Assembly (NCBI GenBank): GCA_031555935.1
Contig: JAVBTX010000008.1
Span: 124,001 to 188,000, forward strand
DNA from: Roseburia_C sp031555935
GTDB lineage: Bacteria; Bacillota; Clostridia; Lachnospirales; Lachnospiraceae
DNA: 64,000 nt
Direction of reading: 5' to 3'
Program-made: the position numbers and the translations under genes
Shown: positions 26,243-34,869 of the stretch, piece after piece
Position numbering within the stretch: position 1 is the first letter of the stretch
Layout: every line of letters starts with the position of its first letter
Notes under the pieces: model-generated
The model's database searches: none
The model's input: the letters and a program-made list of their open reading frames with translations, nothing else
What the model was told of the DNA's origin: nothing

Positions 26243-26956
26243 ATGTACAGCATTGATTTGCGCGTGAGATACAGTGAAGTAGATTGGAAGCAGGATATGA
26301 AATTCACATCATTGCTGAACTATTTTCAGGATTGTTGTACGTTTCAGTCCGAGGATTTGGGGGTCGGTATTGAGTTTTTTGGAGCAGAGCAGGCAGCTTG
26401 GGTACTGTTATCCTGGCATGTTGTTGTCGAGCGAACCCCGAAGATGGGGGAGACAATTCGCATCTGTACATGGCCATATGATTTTGGTGGCTTTTATGGT
26501 TACCGAAATTTTACGATGGAAGACAAGGATGGAACAGTGATTGCATATGCCAACTCGATGTGGGTGTTTATGGATATGGCAACAGGTCGTCCTAAAAAGA
26601 TAATGCCGGAGTTCGTGGAGAAGTATCAGCTCGGAGAAAAATATCCAATGGAGCCGATGCCGCGTAAAATGAAACGACCAGAGGATGCCAAGCAGATGGA
26701 GGCATTTGTGGTGCATCGTTCACAGATAGATACAAACCATCATGTAAATAATGAGAAGTATATTGAAATGGCGCAGGAGTATTTGCCACACGACTTTACG
26801 ATTCGGCAGATGCGTGCTGAGTATCGAAAGTCAGCAGTGCTTGGGGATAACATTTGCCCATATGTAAAAAAAGAAGGTCAGATTGTAACGGTTGTGTTGG
26901 CAGATGAAGAAGATAAACCATTTGCTATAGTAGAATTTAATGGAGATAAAGTATGA
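26243..26956 (+). CDS. Acyl-ACP thioesterase
   Basis: 237 residues from ATG 26243, 7 bases after GGGAGG; the frame extends back to 26174 but that part overlaps the tRNA terminator region and has no site. It has two hotdog-fold halves of the FatA/FatB-like acyl-ACP thioesterase family: YSEVDWKQDMKFTSLLNYFQD and WPYDFGGFYGYRNFTMED, with a conserved second-half DTNHHVNNEKYIEMAQE. It releases free fatty acids from acyl carrier protein in the cytoplasm. It overlaps cvfB by ATGA. Chain-length preference cannot be read from the sequence. Confidence 0.88.
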   Translation: MYSIDLRVRYSEVDWKQDMKFTSLLNYFQDCCTFQSEDLGVGIEFFGAEQAAWVLLSWHVVVERTPKMGETIRICTWPYDFGGFYGYRNFTMEDKDGTVIAYANSMWVFMDMATGRPKKIMPEFVEKYQLGEKYPMEPMPRKMKRPEDAKQMEAFVVHRSQIDTNHHVNNEKYIEMAQEYLPHDFTIRQMRAEYRKSAVLGDNICPYVKKEGQIVTVVLADEEDKPFAIVEFNGDKV

Positions 26957-27792
26957 TTAATCTAGGAGGCTGGCAAGAGCTTATCGTTGTAAAACAAGTA
27001 GAATTTGGGATTTATCTGGCAGAACAGATGGAAGATGAGACAAGAGTGTTGCTTCCAGCAAAACAAGTTCCGGCAGGGACTGAAGTAGGTTCAAAGCTGC
27101 GTGTATTTTTATATAAAGATTCGAAGGACCGCTTGATATCAACTTTGACGGAACCGAAGCTGACAATTGGTCAGACTGCGGTGCTGCGCGTGTTAGAGAT
27201 TGGCAAGATTGGTGCATTTTTGGAATGGGGTCTGGAAAAAGACTTGTTTCTTCCATATAAAGAGATGACCAATCGGGTCTCAAGTGGTGATGAGGTACTA
27301 GTGACCTTATATATTGATAAAAGCCACCGCTTATGTGCCAGCATGAAGGGCTTATATGACTTGCTTTATAAGAACTCGCCATACCAGGCTGGTGATACCG
27401 TAGCGGGACGTGTCTATGAATTTAGTGACAACTTTGGAACCTTTGTTGCTGTTGATGATAAATATTCGGCAATGATACCAAAGCACGAAGATGGTAGTCA
27501 TCTGCGTATTGGTGATGTGATTCAGGCAAAGGTAACGAACGTCAAAGAGGATGGAAAATTAGATATTACACTGCGGGAAAAGGCACACCTTCAGATGGAT
27601 GATGATGCTGAGAAAATTATGCAGGTCATTGAAGAATACGCGGGCGTCCTGCCATTTAGTGAAAAGGCTTCACCAGAGGTAATCAAGCGCGAAACGGGAC
27701 TGAGTAAAGCAGCTTTTAAACGAGCGATTGGGCGGCTCTACAAAGAACATCGGATTGAATTAACCGAGAATAGTATAAGGAAAACAAATTAG
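26953..27792 (+). CDS. cvfB: S1-domain RNA-binding protein, CvfB/YitL family
   Basis: 279 residues, overlapping the thioesterase by ATGA. It has several S1-like OB folds: GIYLAEQMEDETRVLLPAKQVP, GAFLEWGLEKDLFLPYKEM, GTFVAVDDKYSAMIPKHE. A winged-helix end follows (YAGVLPFSEKASPEVIKRETGLSKAAFKRAIGRLYKEHRIEL). This is the CvfB order. CvfB affects virulence gene expression in Staphylococcus by binding RNA; its role elsewhere is unclear. The next gene is 27 bases downstream. Confidence 0.9.
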   Translation: MINLGGWQELIVVKQVEFGIYLAEQMEDETRVLLPAKQVPAGTEVGSKLRVFLYKDSKDRLISTLTEPKLTIGQTAVLRVLEIGKIGAFLEWGLEKDLFLPYKEMTNRVSSGDEVLVTLYIDKSHRLCASMKGLYDLLYKNSPYQAGDTVAGRVYEFSDNFGTFVAVDDKYSAMIPKHEDGSHLRIGDVIQAKVTNVKEDGKLDITLREKAHLQMDDDAEKIMQVIEEYAGVLPFSEKASPEVIKRETGLSKAAFKRAIGRLYKEHRIELTENSIRKTN

Positions 27793-27819
27793 CAGAATAG
27801 AAGAAAGAAGGAATTGAAC

Positions 27820-28194
27820 ATGAAAAAAGTAATTGCAACCGAAAAAGCACCAGCAGCAATCGGACCATATTCACAGGCAATTGAAGTAAACGGAATGGTT
27901 TATACATCAGGGATTATTCCGGTAGTACCTGAGACCGGTGAGATTCCAGAAGGCTCTGTAGCACAGGCAAAGCAGGCACTGACCAATCTTTCCAATTTAT
28001 TAGAAGCAGCAGGAACCGGAATGAATCAAATCATTAAGACTACGGTATTTATCAAAGAGATGAATGATTTTGCAGCGATTAACGAGGTCTATCAGACGTT
28101 CTTTACCGGCGAGTTTCCAGCGCGAAGCTGTGTTGAAGTTGCCAGACTGCCAAAGGATGTCATGCTTGAAATAGAAGCAATTGCGTTAAAATAA
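27820..28194 (+). CDS. ridA: RidA family reactive-intermediate deaminase
   Basis: 124 residues from ATG 27820, 7 bases after AAGAAGGA. RidA removes 2-aminoacrylate and related imines made by PLP enzymes, releasing ammonia. Family signatures are APAAIGPYSQAIEVNGMVYTSG near the N-terminus and the active-site Arg in ARSCVEVARLPKDVMLEIEAIA at the C-terminus. It works as a cytosolic trimer. A terminator follows. Confidence 0.95.
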   Translation: MKKVIATEKAPAAIGPYSQAIEVNGMVYTSGIIPVVPETGEIPEGSVAQAKQALTNLSNLLEAAGTGMNQIIKTTVFIKEMNDFAAINEVYQTFFTGEFPARSCVEVARLPKDVMLEIEAIALK

Positions 28195-28210
28195 AATTGA
28201 GTAAAACAAA

Positions 28211-28257
28211 AAGAGTTGCCGCACATTCCCTAAGAATATGTGCGACAACTTTTTTTT
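28211..28257. terminator. Bidirectional terminator between ridA and the YjfB-like gene
   Basis: Stem GTTGCCGCACAT / ATGTGCGACAAC (one mismatch) extended by AA/TT pairs, then TTTTTTTT on the plus strand; the minus side reads AACTCTTTTTG. Confidence 0.85.
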
Positions 28258-28277
28258 GGTAGATTGAGTCTAATTCA

Positions 28278-28472
28278 TTATACCGACATATCAAAATTGC
28301 CGCCAACAGCAGGATTGACTGAATTCTCCATCATCTTAATCATCTGAGAGCTCATCTCATCCGTTGCATCAAGCTGATTGCCCAGCATGACCATTCCAAC
28401 TGCCTGCTCCGTCGGGCTGGTGGCACCAGATAATGAACTTAGTGCCAAGCTGTTTAATGCTCCAATTTCCAT
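28278..28472 (-). CDS. YjfB-like small protein (putative motility-associated)
   Basis: 64 residues from the ATG at 28472 (minus), chosen because GGTGAGG lies 5 bases upstream; the longer frame adds an implausible hydrophobic start. The sequence MEIGALNSLALSS... and the ending MMENSVNPAVGGNFDMSV match the YjfB pattern (MLEQSV-P--GG--D at the C-terminus). YjfB is annotated as a putative motility protein and is often under flagellar control in Bacillus; no sigma-D promoter was recognised here. Experimental function is unknown. Confidence 0.6.
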   Translation of the reverse strand: MEIGALNSLALSSLSGATSPTEQAVGMVMLGNQLDATDEMSSQMIKMMENSVNPAVGGNFDMSV

Positions 28473-28571
28473 TTTGGCCTCACCGCCTTTCATTTCTACA
28501 TTTATTATGACATGGAAAATGAAAAAAAGCAAAGAAATAATTACAAACGAGGTCATAAAATTATCGAAACA

Positions 28572-28580
28572 TGTTATAAT
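28572..28580 (+). promoter_or_regulatory. trxB: Extended -10 promoter of trxB
   Basis: TGTTATAAT (TG, one base, TATAAT) about 33 bases before the trxB start; the -35 is weak (GTCATA). Confidence 0.55.
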
Positions 28581-28613
28581 AAACGTTATGATTTATATTT
28601 GGAGGAAAATACG

Positions 28614-29534
28614 ATGTTATATGATGTAGTAATAGTGGGTAGTGGTCCGGCAGGATTAAGTGCGGCAATTTATGGTCAGCGGGCCAGACTGAAAACGCTG
28701 GTGTTGGAAAAACAGCCAATGAGCGGGGGGCAGATACTCAATACCTATGAAGTTGATAATTACCCTGGTTTACCTGGCATCGGTGGATTTGAAATGGGGC
28801 AGAAATTTAGAGAACATGCGGACAAGCTGGGTGCAGAATTTAAAACTGCATCAGTTGAAAAATTAGTGACTGAGAATGGTATTCATAAAATCCATACGAG
28901 CGACGGAATCATTGAGAGTCGGACGGTAATTCTGGCGACAGGTGCACAGTATCGTAATCTGTCGGTGCCGGGCGAGGAAGAATTGCGGGGAATGGGCGTA
29001 TCATATTGTGCGACCTGTGATGGTGCATTTTTTAAAAACCGGGTAACAGCAGTGGTTGGCGGCGGTGATGTGGCTCTTGAGGATGCATTGTTTTTAGCAC
29101 GCGGATGTGAAAAGGTATATTTGATTCATCGACGTGACGAATTTCGCGGGGCCAAGGTTTTACAGGAAAGAGTGAAAGCGGCCGAGAATATTGAACTGGT
29201 CATGGACTCAGTCGTGGAGCAGATTGTTGGCGAAGAGCAGGTTGAAGCAGTGCAGATTTATAATAAAAAAACCGAACAGCATACCACGCTAGACGTCTCA
29301 GGTGTGTTTATTGCGGTTGGAATTACCCCAAATACAGATTGGGCGGAGGGAATTGTTGACCAGGATGCAAATGGATATTTAATTGCCAGTGAGGATTGTA
29401 TCACAAATGTGCCAGGAATATTCGCTGCTGGTGATGCCAGAACAAAGCCGCTGCGTCAGGTAATTACGGCTGCTGCCGACGGTGCAAATGCGATAACTTC
29501 CGTGGAAACTTATCTAAATGTATCATCTATATAA
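28614..29534 (+). CDS. trxB: Thioredoxin reductase
   Basis: 306 residues from ATG 28614 with TTGGAGGA upstream; the frame is open further 5' without a good site. The FAD domain begins YDVVIVGSGPAGLSAAIYGQRA, the redox site is CATC (Cys132 and Cys135), and the NAD(P)H domain has VVGGGDVALEDALFLA. GIFAAGDART closes the FAD site. It reduces thioredoxin using NADPH (or a variant donor) in the cytoplasm. Thioredoxin itself is not in the window. In the cofactor loop HRRDEFRG supports the NADPH type. Confidence 0.94.
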   Translation: MLYDVVIVGSGPAGLSAAIYGQRARLKTLVLEKQPMSGGQILNTYEVDNYPGLPGIGGFEMGQKFREHADKLGAEFKTASVEKLVTENGIHKIHTSDGIIESRTVILATGAQYRNLSVPGEEELRGMGVSYCATCDGAFFKNRVTAVVGGGDVALEDALFLARGCEKVYLIHRRDEFRGAKVLQERVKAAENIELVMDSVVEQIVGEEQVEAVQIYNKKTEQHTTLDVSGVFIAVGITPNTDWAEGIVDQDANGYLIASEDCITNVPGIFAAGDARTKPLRQVITAAADGANAITSVETYLNVSSI

Positions 29535-29576
29535 AAACATCGCAAAAAATTGGTAAAATGTGGTACTATTTAGGGG

Positions 29577-29605
29577 TTGACATGCCAATGTAGCTGCGAT
29601 ATAAT
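29577..29605 (+). promoter_or_regulatory. Strong promoter of the NlpC/P60 gene
   Basis: TTGACA, 17-base spacer, TATAAT: a perfect sigma-A match, about 50 bases before the start codon. Confidence 0.85.
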
Positions 29606-29656
29606 TAGCCATGTAACAATTTCGTAACAAATGAAAAGACATAAATGGAGGTATTT

Positions 29657-30838
29657 ATGTACAAGTGGGGGTTGAAGGCAACAGCATGCAGCATTGTGAG
29701 TGCGGTTGTAATTACAGGAACAACAATAGTGCCATATGCATCACCATTAGCAGGCGTTTCAGAAATAGTATCAATTGAACATGAATCGACATTAGTATCA
29801 GGTGTTTCGCGTTGTTTTTCTAATTATATAACACAAGGAGAGCCAGCGAAATCGAAATCAAATGATACTCCGGTTGTACAGCAGTCTGAAGGGGAAGAGA
29901 CAAACAAGAAACCGGTAAGTGAATATGATAATATAGCAATTGCACAAGTAGATAATTATGTAAATATAAGAAGTGAAGCAGATATTGAAAGTGAAGTTTT
30001 AGGAAAGCTTTATAACAACTCAGCGGCAGAGGTTCATGAGACCGTCGGAGATTGGTATAAGATAACCTCAGGCTCCGTAACTGGCTACGTAAAAAGTGAA
30101 TACGTTGTCTGCGGCGACGAAGAACTGGCAAGAAATGTCAGCCGGCGAGTTGCTACCGTACATACAGAGACATTATTTGTTAGAACTGAAGCTACCACAG
30201 AATGTAACGTGCTTGGAATGGTAGCGAACATGGATGAGTTAACCGTAACCGATGAGTCGATTGAAGGCTGGGTAAAAGTTTCAATTGAAGAAGGTGAAGG
30301 TTATGTATCAATGGATTATGTTACACTATCCACTGAATATGTACAGGCTGAATCCAAAGCAGAAGAAGAAGCAAGACTTGCAAAAGAAGAAGCTGAAAGA
30401 GAAGCAGCAAGAAAAGCAGCAGAGAAGGCAGCATCAAAATCTTCCTCTGGCGGCAGCTCTTCAGGAAGTAATAGAAGTTACAATGCACCAGCAGGTGCTG
30501 ATGGTGGTTCAGTTGCAGGCTATGCAAGTCAGTTTATTGGTAACCCATATGTATATGGCGGCTCAAGTTTAACCAATGGAACCGATTGCTCGGGATTCGT
30601 AATGGCTGTATATCAGGCATTTGGTGTATCCCTTCCTCATTCCTCAGGTGGTATGAGAAGTGTTGGTTATGAAGTGGGACAAGATCAGATGCAGGCAGGC
30701 GATATTGTATGCTATAGTGGTCATGTTGGAATCTATGTTGGCGGAGGTACACTTGTACATGCAAGTACACCGGAAACTGGCATTAAATACTCAAACGTAG
30801 GTTATAAGACAATCTTGTCTGTAAGAAGAATTTTCTAA
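29657..30838 (+). CDS. Secreted SH3b-SH3b-NlpC/P60 cell-wall endopeptidase
   Basis: 393 residues from ATG 29657 (GGAGG 6 bases upstream); MEVF at 29645 lacks a site. A signal peptide comes first. Two bacterial SH3 domains follow (about 95-150, DNYVNIRSEADIESEVLGKL; about 170-225, TLFVRTEATTECNVLG), which usually bind peptidoglycan. A long Glu/Ala/Lys helix (about 235-265) and a Ser/Gly linker lead to the NlpC/P60 domain with Cys311 in GTDCSGFV, then GDIVCYSGHVGIYVGGGTLVHAS giving the catalytic His pair. It cuts gamma-D-Glu bonds in stem peptides outside the cell. It stands alone with a strong promoter and terminator. Confidence 0.92.
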   Translation: MYKWGLKATACSIVSAVVITGTTIVPYASPLAGVSEIVSIEHESTLVSGVSRCFSNYITQGEPAKSKSNDTPVVQQSEGEETNKKPVSEYDNIAIAQVDNYVNIRSEADIESEVLGKLYNNSAAEVHETVGDWYKITSGSVTGYVKSEYVVCGDEELARNVSRRVATVHTETLFVRTEATTECNVLGMVANMDELTVTDESIEGWVKVSIEEGEGYVSMDYVTLSTEYVQAESKAEEEARLAKEEAEREAARKAAEKAASKSSSGGSSSGSNRSYNAPAGADGGSVAGYASQFIGNPYVYGGSSLTNGTDCSGFVMAVYQAFGVSLPHSSGGMRSVGYEVGQDQMQAGDIVCYSGHVGIYVGGGTLVHASTPETGIKYSNVGYKTILSVRRIF

Positions 30839-30853
30839 ACGAAATACATAAAC

Positions 30854-30885
30854 AAAAAAGAATCTCATATGTGAGATTCTTTTTT
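30854..30885 (+). terminator. Terminator of the NlpC/P60 gene
   Basis: AAAAAGAATCTCA / TGAGATTCTTTTT, a near-perfect stem with a 4-base loop, flanked by A and T runs. Confidence 0.9.
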
Positions 30886-31040
30886 ATTTTGACATTATTT
30901 TGCATCTTAATTCATGATTCTGACAAATGCAATTTTTCATCCAATTTAAATTCATCAGCATATTACAAAGAGGAGTCGAAAATTAGCAAAGTGCACAAAA
31001 TGTAAAAAAATGTCGAAAAACGAAGCATAAAATCAGAAAA

Positions 31041-31136
31041 TGGATAAAAAAGTTATCCACATCCAAAAAGGTGGAAATATCGAAAAAACGGAGTTATACA
31101 CGGAGTTATACACATTATCCACACAAAAATGGATAA
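31041..31136 (+). promoter_or_regulatory. DnaA-box cluster
   Basis: TTATCCACA at 31053-31061 and 31115-31123, TTATACACA at 31106-31114 and TTATACACG at 31094-31102, all in the same orientation, the last three nearly abutting. Weaker reverse copies (TGGATAA) lie at 31041 and 31130. A 12-base direct repeat GGAGTTATACAC lies within. The matches are seen; DnaA binding is inferred. dnaA and dnaN are not nearby. Confidence 0.75.
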
Positions 31137-31301
31137 AAAAGCTGGTTTACATAGTAAATAATGCGAACATCTGTTTTGTGAAGAAATAATAAAGTTGATA
31201 TCTTTGGAAAAAAGAACGTAAAAAGCCTTGACATTTCAAATGTGAAAAACAAGTAGTATATTGTCATAAACTGTCAGTAAATTCAGAATAAAAACCAAGT
31301 A

Positions 31302-31330
31302 TTGAAAAATGAATAAGCTTTTGCTATACT
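31302..31330 (+). promoter_or_regulatory. Promoter of the TagA-like gene
   Basis: TTGAAA, 17-base spacer, TATACT, about 50 bases before the start at 31380. Confidence 0.75.
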
Positions 31331-31379
31331 ACATGAATAAAAAGACAGAAAGAAATGCAAAATAGATGGTGTAAAAATT

Positions 31380-32063
31380 ATGTTAAAGAAAATTGATATC
31401 TTAGGAATGCAAGTAGATAATTACACGGTTCGTGAGGCAATTGCACAGGTAGAGGTATACCTGAATAATTCTGTCATGAATACAATCGCGACGATTGATA
31501 TGAAAATGCTGGGGCTTGCCAGTGAAGAAGAATGTATCAAAGAATACATCAGTATCTTGGATTTGGCCGTGATTGGTGAAAAAGAAATTTTGGTGGCGGC
31601 GGGCATACATTCTGCGCAGCGAATCAAAGAGACGATGGATCATGAATTTTTAAAAGAATTTTTAAAACGGATTATTCGTAATCGCAAACGAGTATTTCTT
31701 TTGGGTGAAACACCGGAAGAGATTGAGCGGTTAAAAGCATATCTGGCAGAAGAATACGAAAAATTAATTATCGAGGGTGCGAGCAGCATTGAAGAACAAG
31801 CGGGGGATTTGGCAAATGTCGTGAATGAAATCAATAGCGCCAACGTTGATGTAGTCTTCTCGGTACTGCCATCACCACATGAACAGAAATTCCTTTTGGA
31901 GAATAAGGGGAAGCTGGATGCAAAAATCTGGTATGGCTTGGGAGATTCTTATCGAATTCGTTCTGGAATCGTGCGCTTATCGCAGATAGCGGGAAAAATC
32001 ATTCATCGCAAACGTCTGCAATCCCAACTACATAAATATAAAAATGAAAATGAGGAAAAATAA
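31380..32063 (+). CDS. Divergent WecG/TagA/CpsF family protein
   Basis: 227 residues. The order of segments follows the WecB/TagA/CpsF glycosyltransferases: KKIDILGMQVDNYTVREAI, a central RVFLLGETPEEIERLKAYL (equivalent to the usual FLLG), and DVVFSVLPSPHEQKFL (equivalent to the usual GxPxQE). The family's PDG-G motif, which holds the key Asp, is not seen; VIGEKEILVAAG is in its place. So it may be inactive or act on a different substrate. Authentic members add ManNAc to lipid-linked GlcNAc in wall teichoic acid synthesis. The ribosome site is weak. The next gene starts on the base after its stop. Confidence 0.65.
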   Translation: MLKKIDILGMQVDNYTVREAIAQVEVYLNNSVMNTIATIDMKMLGLASEEECIKEYISILDLAVIGEKEILVAAGIHSAQRIKETMDHEFLKEFLKRIIRNRKRVFLLGETPEEIERLKAYLAEEYEKLIIEGASSIEEQAGDLANVVNEINSANVDVVFSVLPSPHEQKFLLENKGKLDAKIWYGLGDSYRIRSGIVRLSQIAGKIIHRKRLQSQLHKYKNENEEK

Positions 32064-32930
32064 ATGGGTGTTCCTTTTAAGAGACCAAAACTGGTTACGT
32101 ATTTATTACTGGTAGTTGGAACGGGATTGATGGCATTTGGTATACAGTGTATTTATGACCCGGCGGGACTTGTCGTAGGCGGATTTACTGGTGTCGCCAT
32201 TATTATCAAACAACTGACGCTTTTCAAAATAACCGGTGGAATACCCTTGTGGCTGACAAACCTGGTTCTCAATATACCAGTATTTGTTTTGGGCTATAAA
32301 ATAAAAGGAATGAGATTTGTCGGAAGAACAGCGGTTGCCACTGTTCTTTTGTCGTTTTGGCTCTATGTATTGCCAAATTGGGACGTTGCTAGTGGAGATT
32401 ATACGCTGGCAGCTATTTACGGCGGAGTGATTTCAGGCGTTGGAATCGGACTGGTCTTGCTGGCCAAAGCAACAACGGGGGGGACCGATATGGTTGCGGT
32501 GTTAGTGCAGCACTATTTGCGGCATTATTCCGTTGTTCAGATTATGGTCGTGTTAGATGGTCTGATTGTGCTGCTGGGAATTTTTGTATTTGGTATTCAG
32601 CAGGCATTATATGCAGTGGTTGCTATTTATGTTACTTCGAAGGTGTCGGATGCGTTACTCGAAGGTTTGAAGTATTCAAAGGCTGTTTTTGTGATAACGA
32701 GTGACCCAGATGCGGTGGCTTCGGTCATAATGAAGGAATTGGGCCGTGGTGTAACCGGTATTTCGGCAACTGGAATGTACTCAGGAGAAAGCAAAAATAT
32801 GCTTTACTGTGTGGTGTCTAAGAAGGAAGTAGTAGATTTAAAAGATATTGTAATCAGACTTGATAAGGAGGCATTTGTAATTGTGACGGATGCCAGAGAA
32901 GTGCTTGGAGAAGGTTTTTTGGAATATTAG
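32064..32930 (+). CDS. YitT family membrane protein
   Basis: 288 residues; GAGGA upstream and start directly after the previous stop. Five to six hydrophobic segments in residues 10-190 (LVTYLLLVVGTGLMAFGIQCIY, GGFTGVAIIIKQ, GGTDMVAVLVQHYL) are followed by a C-terminal cytosolic DUF2179 domain (KAVFVITSDPDAVASVIMKELGRGVTGI...MLYCVVSKKEVVDLK...). These are the hallmarks of YitT proteins, whose transport or signalling role is not established. Probably cotranscribed with the TagA-like gene. Confidence 0.9.
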   Translation: MGVPFKRPKLVTYLLLVVGTGLMAFGIQCIYDPAGLVVGGFTGVAIIIKQLTLFKITGGIPLWLTNLVLNIPVFVLGYKIKGMRFVGRTAVATVLLSFWLYVLPNWDVASGDYTLAAIYGGVISGVGIGLVLLAKATTGGTDMVAVLVQHYLRHYSVVQIMVVLDGLIVLLGIFVFGIQQALYAVVAIYVTSKVSDALLEGLKYSKAVFVITSDPDAVASVIMKELGRGVTGISATGMYSGESKNMLYCVVSKKEVVDLKDIVIRLDKEAFVIVTDAREVLGEGFLEY

Positions 32931-33081
32931 CATAAAAATATTCGCTTTTCCTCTTTATTTTTTTGTCGTTTTGCATTAAAATGTATAGTAAGGTCAAAAA
33001 CAATTTGGGTAAAGGCATCATTTTTTTTGTGAAAGATGACCATGATTAGGGAAAATATAGAGGAGAGAAGGAGACGAATGC

Positions 33082-34170
33082 ATGATATCAAATCAAATAC
33101 TTCAAAATACAATTGATGGGTTGAAAAGTATTACCAGAGTGGATTTGTGTGTGATTGATACGGAAGGGAAGGTGTTGGCAACAACATTTCCAGATTCTGA
33201 TAATTACATAAATCCAGCATTAGCATTTATTGAATCACCGGCAGATAGCCAGGTGGTACAAGGATGCCAGTTTTTTAAGGTGTTTGACGACCATCAATTG
33301 GAATACGTTTTGTTAGCGAACGGCGATAGTGAAGATGAATACATGATTGGCAAAATCGCTGGCTTTCAGATTCAGAATTTGTTGGTAGCATACAAAGAAC
33401 GATTTGACAAAGATAATTTCATCAAGAATTTATTGCTAGACAACTTGTTGCTGGTGGATATTTATAACCGTGCAAAGAAGTTGCATATCGAGACGGAAAT
33501 TCGCCGAGTCGTTTTTATTGTAGAAACAAACCGTGAAAAAGATGGTAATGAGTTGGAGAAAGTCAGAAGTATCTTTGGCGGCAAGTCCAAAGACTTTGTT
33601 ACTGCGGTTGATGAGAAAAACATTATCGTAGTCAAAGAACTGGCTGAAAATGAAAGCTATGATGATTTAGAGAAGACTGCAGAAGTTATTCTTAATCTCT
33701 TTAAGACGGACAGTGAAACGAATGTTTATATTGCATACGGAACGGTTGTTAATGAAATCAAAGAAGTATCCCGCTCTTACAAGGAAGCACGGATGGCACT
33801 TGATGTCGGCAAGATTTTCTTTGAAGAGAAGAATATCATTGCATATTCAACACTTGGAATTGGTCGTTTGATTTATCAGTTGCCAATCCCACTTTGTAAA
33901 ATGTTTATCAAAGAAATCTTTGATGGCAAATCTCCAGATGATTTTGATGAGGAGACCTTGACCACGATAAACAAGTTTTTTGAAAACAGCCTGAATGTTT
34001 CAGAAACATCCAGACAGCTATATATTCATCGAAACACATTGGTATACCGACTAGATAAGCTGCAGAAGAGTACCGGTCTTGACTTGCGTGTATTTGAAGA
34101 TGCAATCACATTTAAAATTGCTCTAATGGTAGTGAAGTATATGAAATATATGGAGTCACTCGATTACTAG
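33082..34170 (+). CDS. CdaR/PucR-type transcriptional regulator
   Basis: 362 residues; GAAGGAG upstream. The N-terminal 130 residues look like the sugar-diacid-type sensing domain (ILQNTIDGLKSITRVDLCVIDTEGKVLATTFP). The middle is a GGDEF-like fold without catalytic motif, common in PucR proteins. The C-terminus is a PucR HTH_30 (NKFFENSLNVSETSRQLYIHRNTLVYRLDKLQKSTGLDLRVFEDA). CdaR activates sugar-diacid genes in E. coli. Here no such genes adjoin, and the effector is unknown. It lies upstream of ftsE by 21 bases and could be cotranscribed with it. Confidence 0.88.
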   Translation: MISNQILQNTIDGLKSITRVDLCVIDTEGKVLATTFPDSDNYINPALAFIESPADSQVVQGCQFFKVFDDHQLEYVLLANGDSEDEYMIGKIAGFQIQNLLVAYKERFDKDNFIKNLLLDNLLLVDIYNRAKKLHIETEIRRVVFIVETNREKDGNELEKVRSIFGGKSKDFVTAVDEKNIIVVKELAENESYDDLEKTAEVILNLFKTDSETNVYIAYGTVVNEIKEVSRSYKEARMALDVGKIFFEEKNIIAYSTLGIGRLIYQLPIPLCKMFIKEIFDGKSPDDFDEETLTTINKFFENSLNVSETSRQLYIHRNTLVYRLDKLQKSTGLDLRVFEDAITFKIALMVVKYMKYMESLDY

Positions 34171-34191
34171 ATTTTCGCTTAGGAGGAACAC

Positions 34192-34869
34192 ATGATAAAG
34201 CTTGAACATGTCAGCAAATCATACTCTGCGGGGATACCAGCATTAAATGATGTCAGCTTGAATATCGAAGAGGGCGAATTTGTATTTATTGTGGGAAACA
34301 GCGGCTCTGGCAAATCAACATTAATCAAATTACTGTTGAAAGAGTTAGAACCATCCGAAGGCATGATTGAAATAAATGGCAGGAATTTAAATATTATCCG
34401 TAAAAAACAAATTCCGAAGTATCGCCGCAATGTAGGTGTTGTATTTCAGGACTTCCGTTTGCTCAAAGACCGGAATGTGTATGAAAATGTTGCATTTGCA
34501 CAGCGTGTAATTGGAATTGCCAATCGTAAAATTAAGAGCAGTGTCCCGATGATGCTGTCAATGGTCGGCTTAGCGGCCAAATATAAATCATATCCAAAAG
34601 AATTATCTGGCGGTGAGCAGCAGCGGGTAGCAATTGCCAGAGCATTAATCAATCAGCCGAAGATATTGCTGGCAGATGAGCCAACGGGTAATTTAGACAA
34701 TCATAATGCCTGGGAGATTATGAAGCTGTTAGAGGAAATCAATCAGCGGGGAACAACAGTAGTAGTTGTGACCCATAATATGGAGATTGTCAGAGCTATG
34801 AAAAAGCGTGTTATTACAATGAAGAAAGGGGTCATTGTAAGTGATGACAGGCAGGGTGAACGGGTATGA
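34192..34869 (+). CDS. ftsE: Cell division ABC transporter ATP-binding protein FtsE
   Basis: 225 residues; TAGGAGGA before the ATG. Walker A GNSGSGKST (about 36-44), signature LSGGEQQRVAIARAL, Walker B KILLADEPTGNLD and the H-loop VVVVTHNMEI are all present. FtsE with FtsX forms a mechanotransmitting complex that activates a peptidoglycan hydrolase on the outside. The ftsX start overlaps the ftsE stop by ATGA, so they are coupled. Confidence 0.96.
   Translation: MIKLEHVSKSYSAGIPALNDVSLNIEEGEFVFIVGNSGSGKSTLIKLLLKELEPSEGMIEINGRNLNIIRKKQIPKYRRNVGVVFQDFRLLKDRNVYENVAFAQRVIGIANRKIKSSVPMMLSMVGLAAKYKSYPKELSGGEQQRVAIARALINQPKILLADEPTGNLDNHNAWEIMKLLEEINQRGTTVVVVTHNMEIVRAMKKRVITMKKGVIVSDDRQGERV

Larger units (their letters stand above)
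30886..31379. other. 494-base AT-rich gene-free region
   Basis: No ORF with a ribosome site is seen. It holds a single TGTCGAA (31011-31017, matching a Spo0A box core), four DnaA boxes (31053-31123), a 13-bp palindrome at 31231-31243 (ACATTTCAAATGT) joined to a TTGACA, and the promoter of the TagA-like gene. Confidence 0.7.

Noticed and set aside
28473..28560. Flagellar sigma-factor promoter upstream of the YjfB-like gene
   Set aside because: No TAAA-N15-GCCGATAA-like sequence was found on the minus strand.
30886..31379. Chromosome replication origin oriC
   Set aside because: DnaA boxes are present, but dnaA, dnaN, rpmH and gyr genes are not nearby and no clear unwinding region was seen. 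I kept it as a DnaA-box cluster only.
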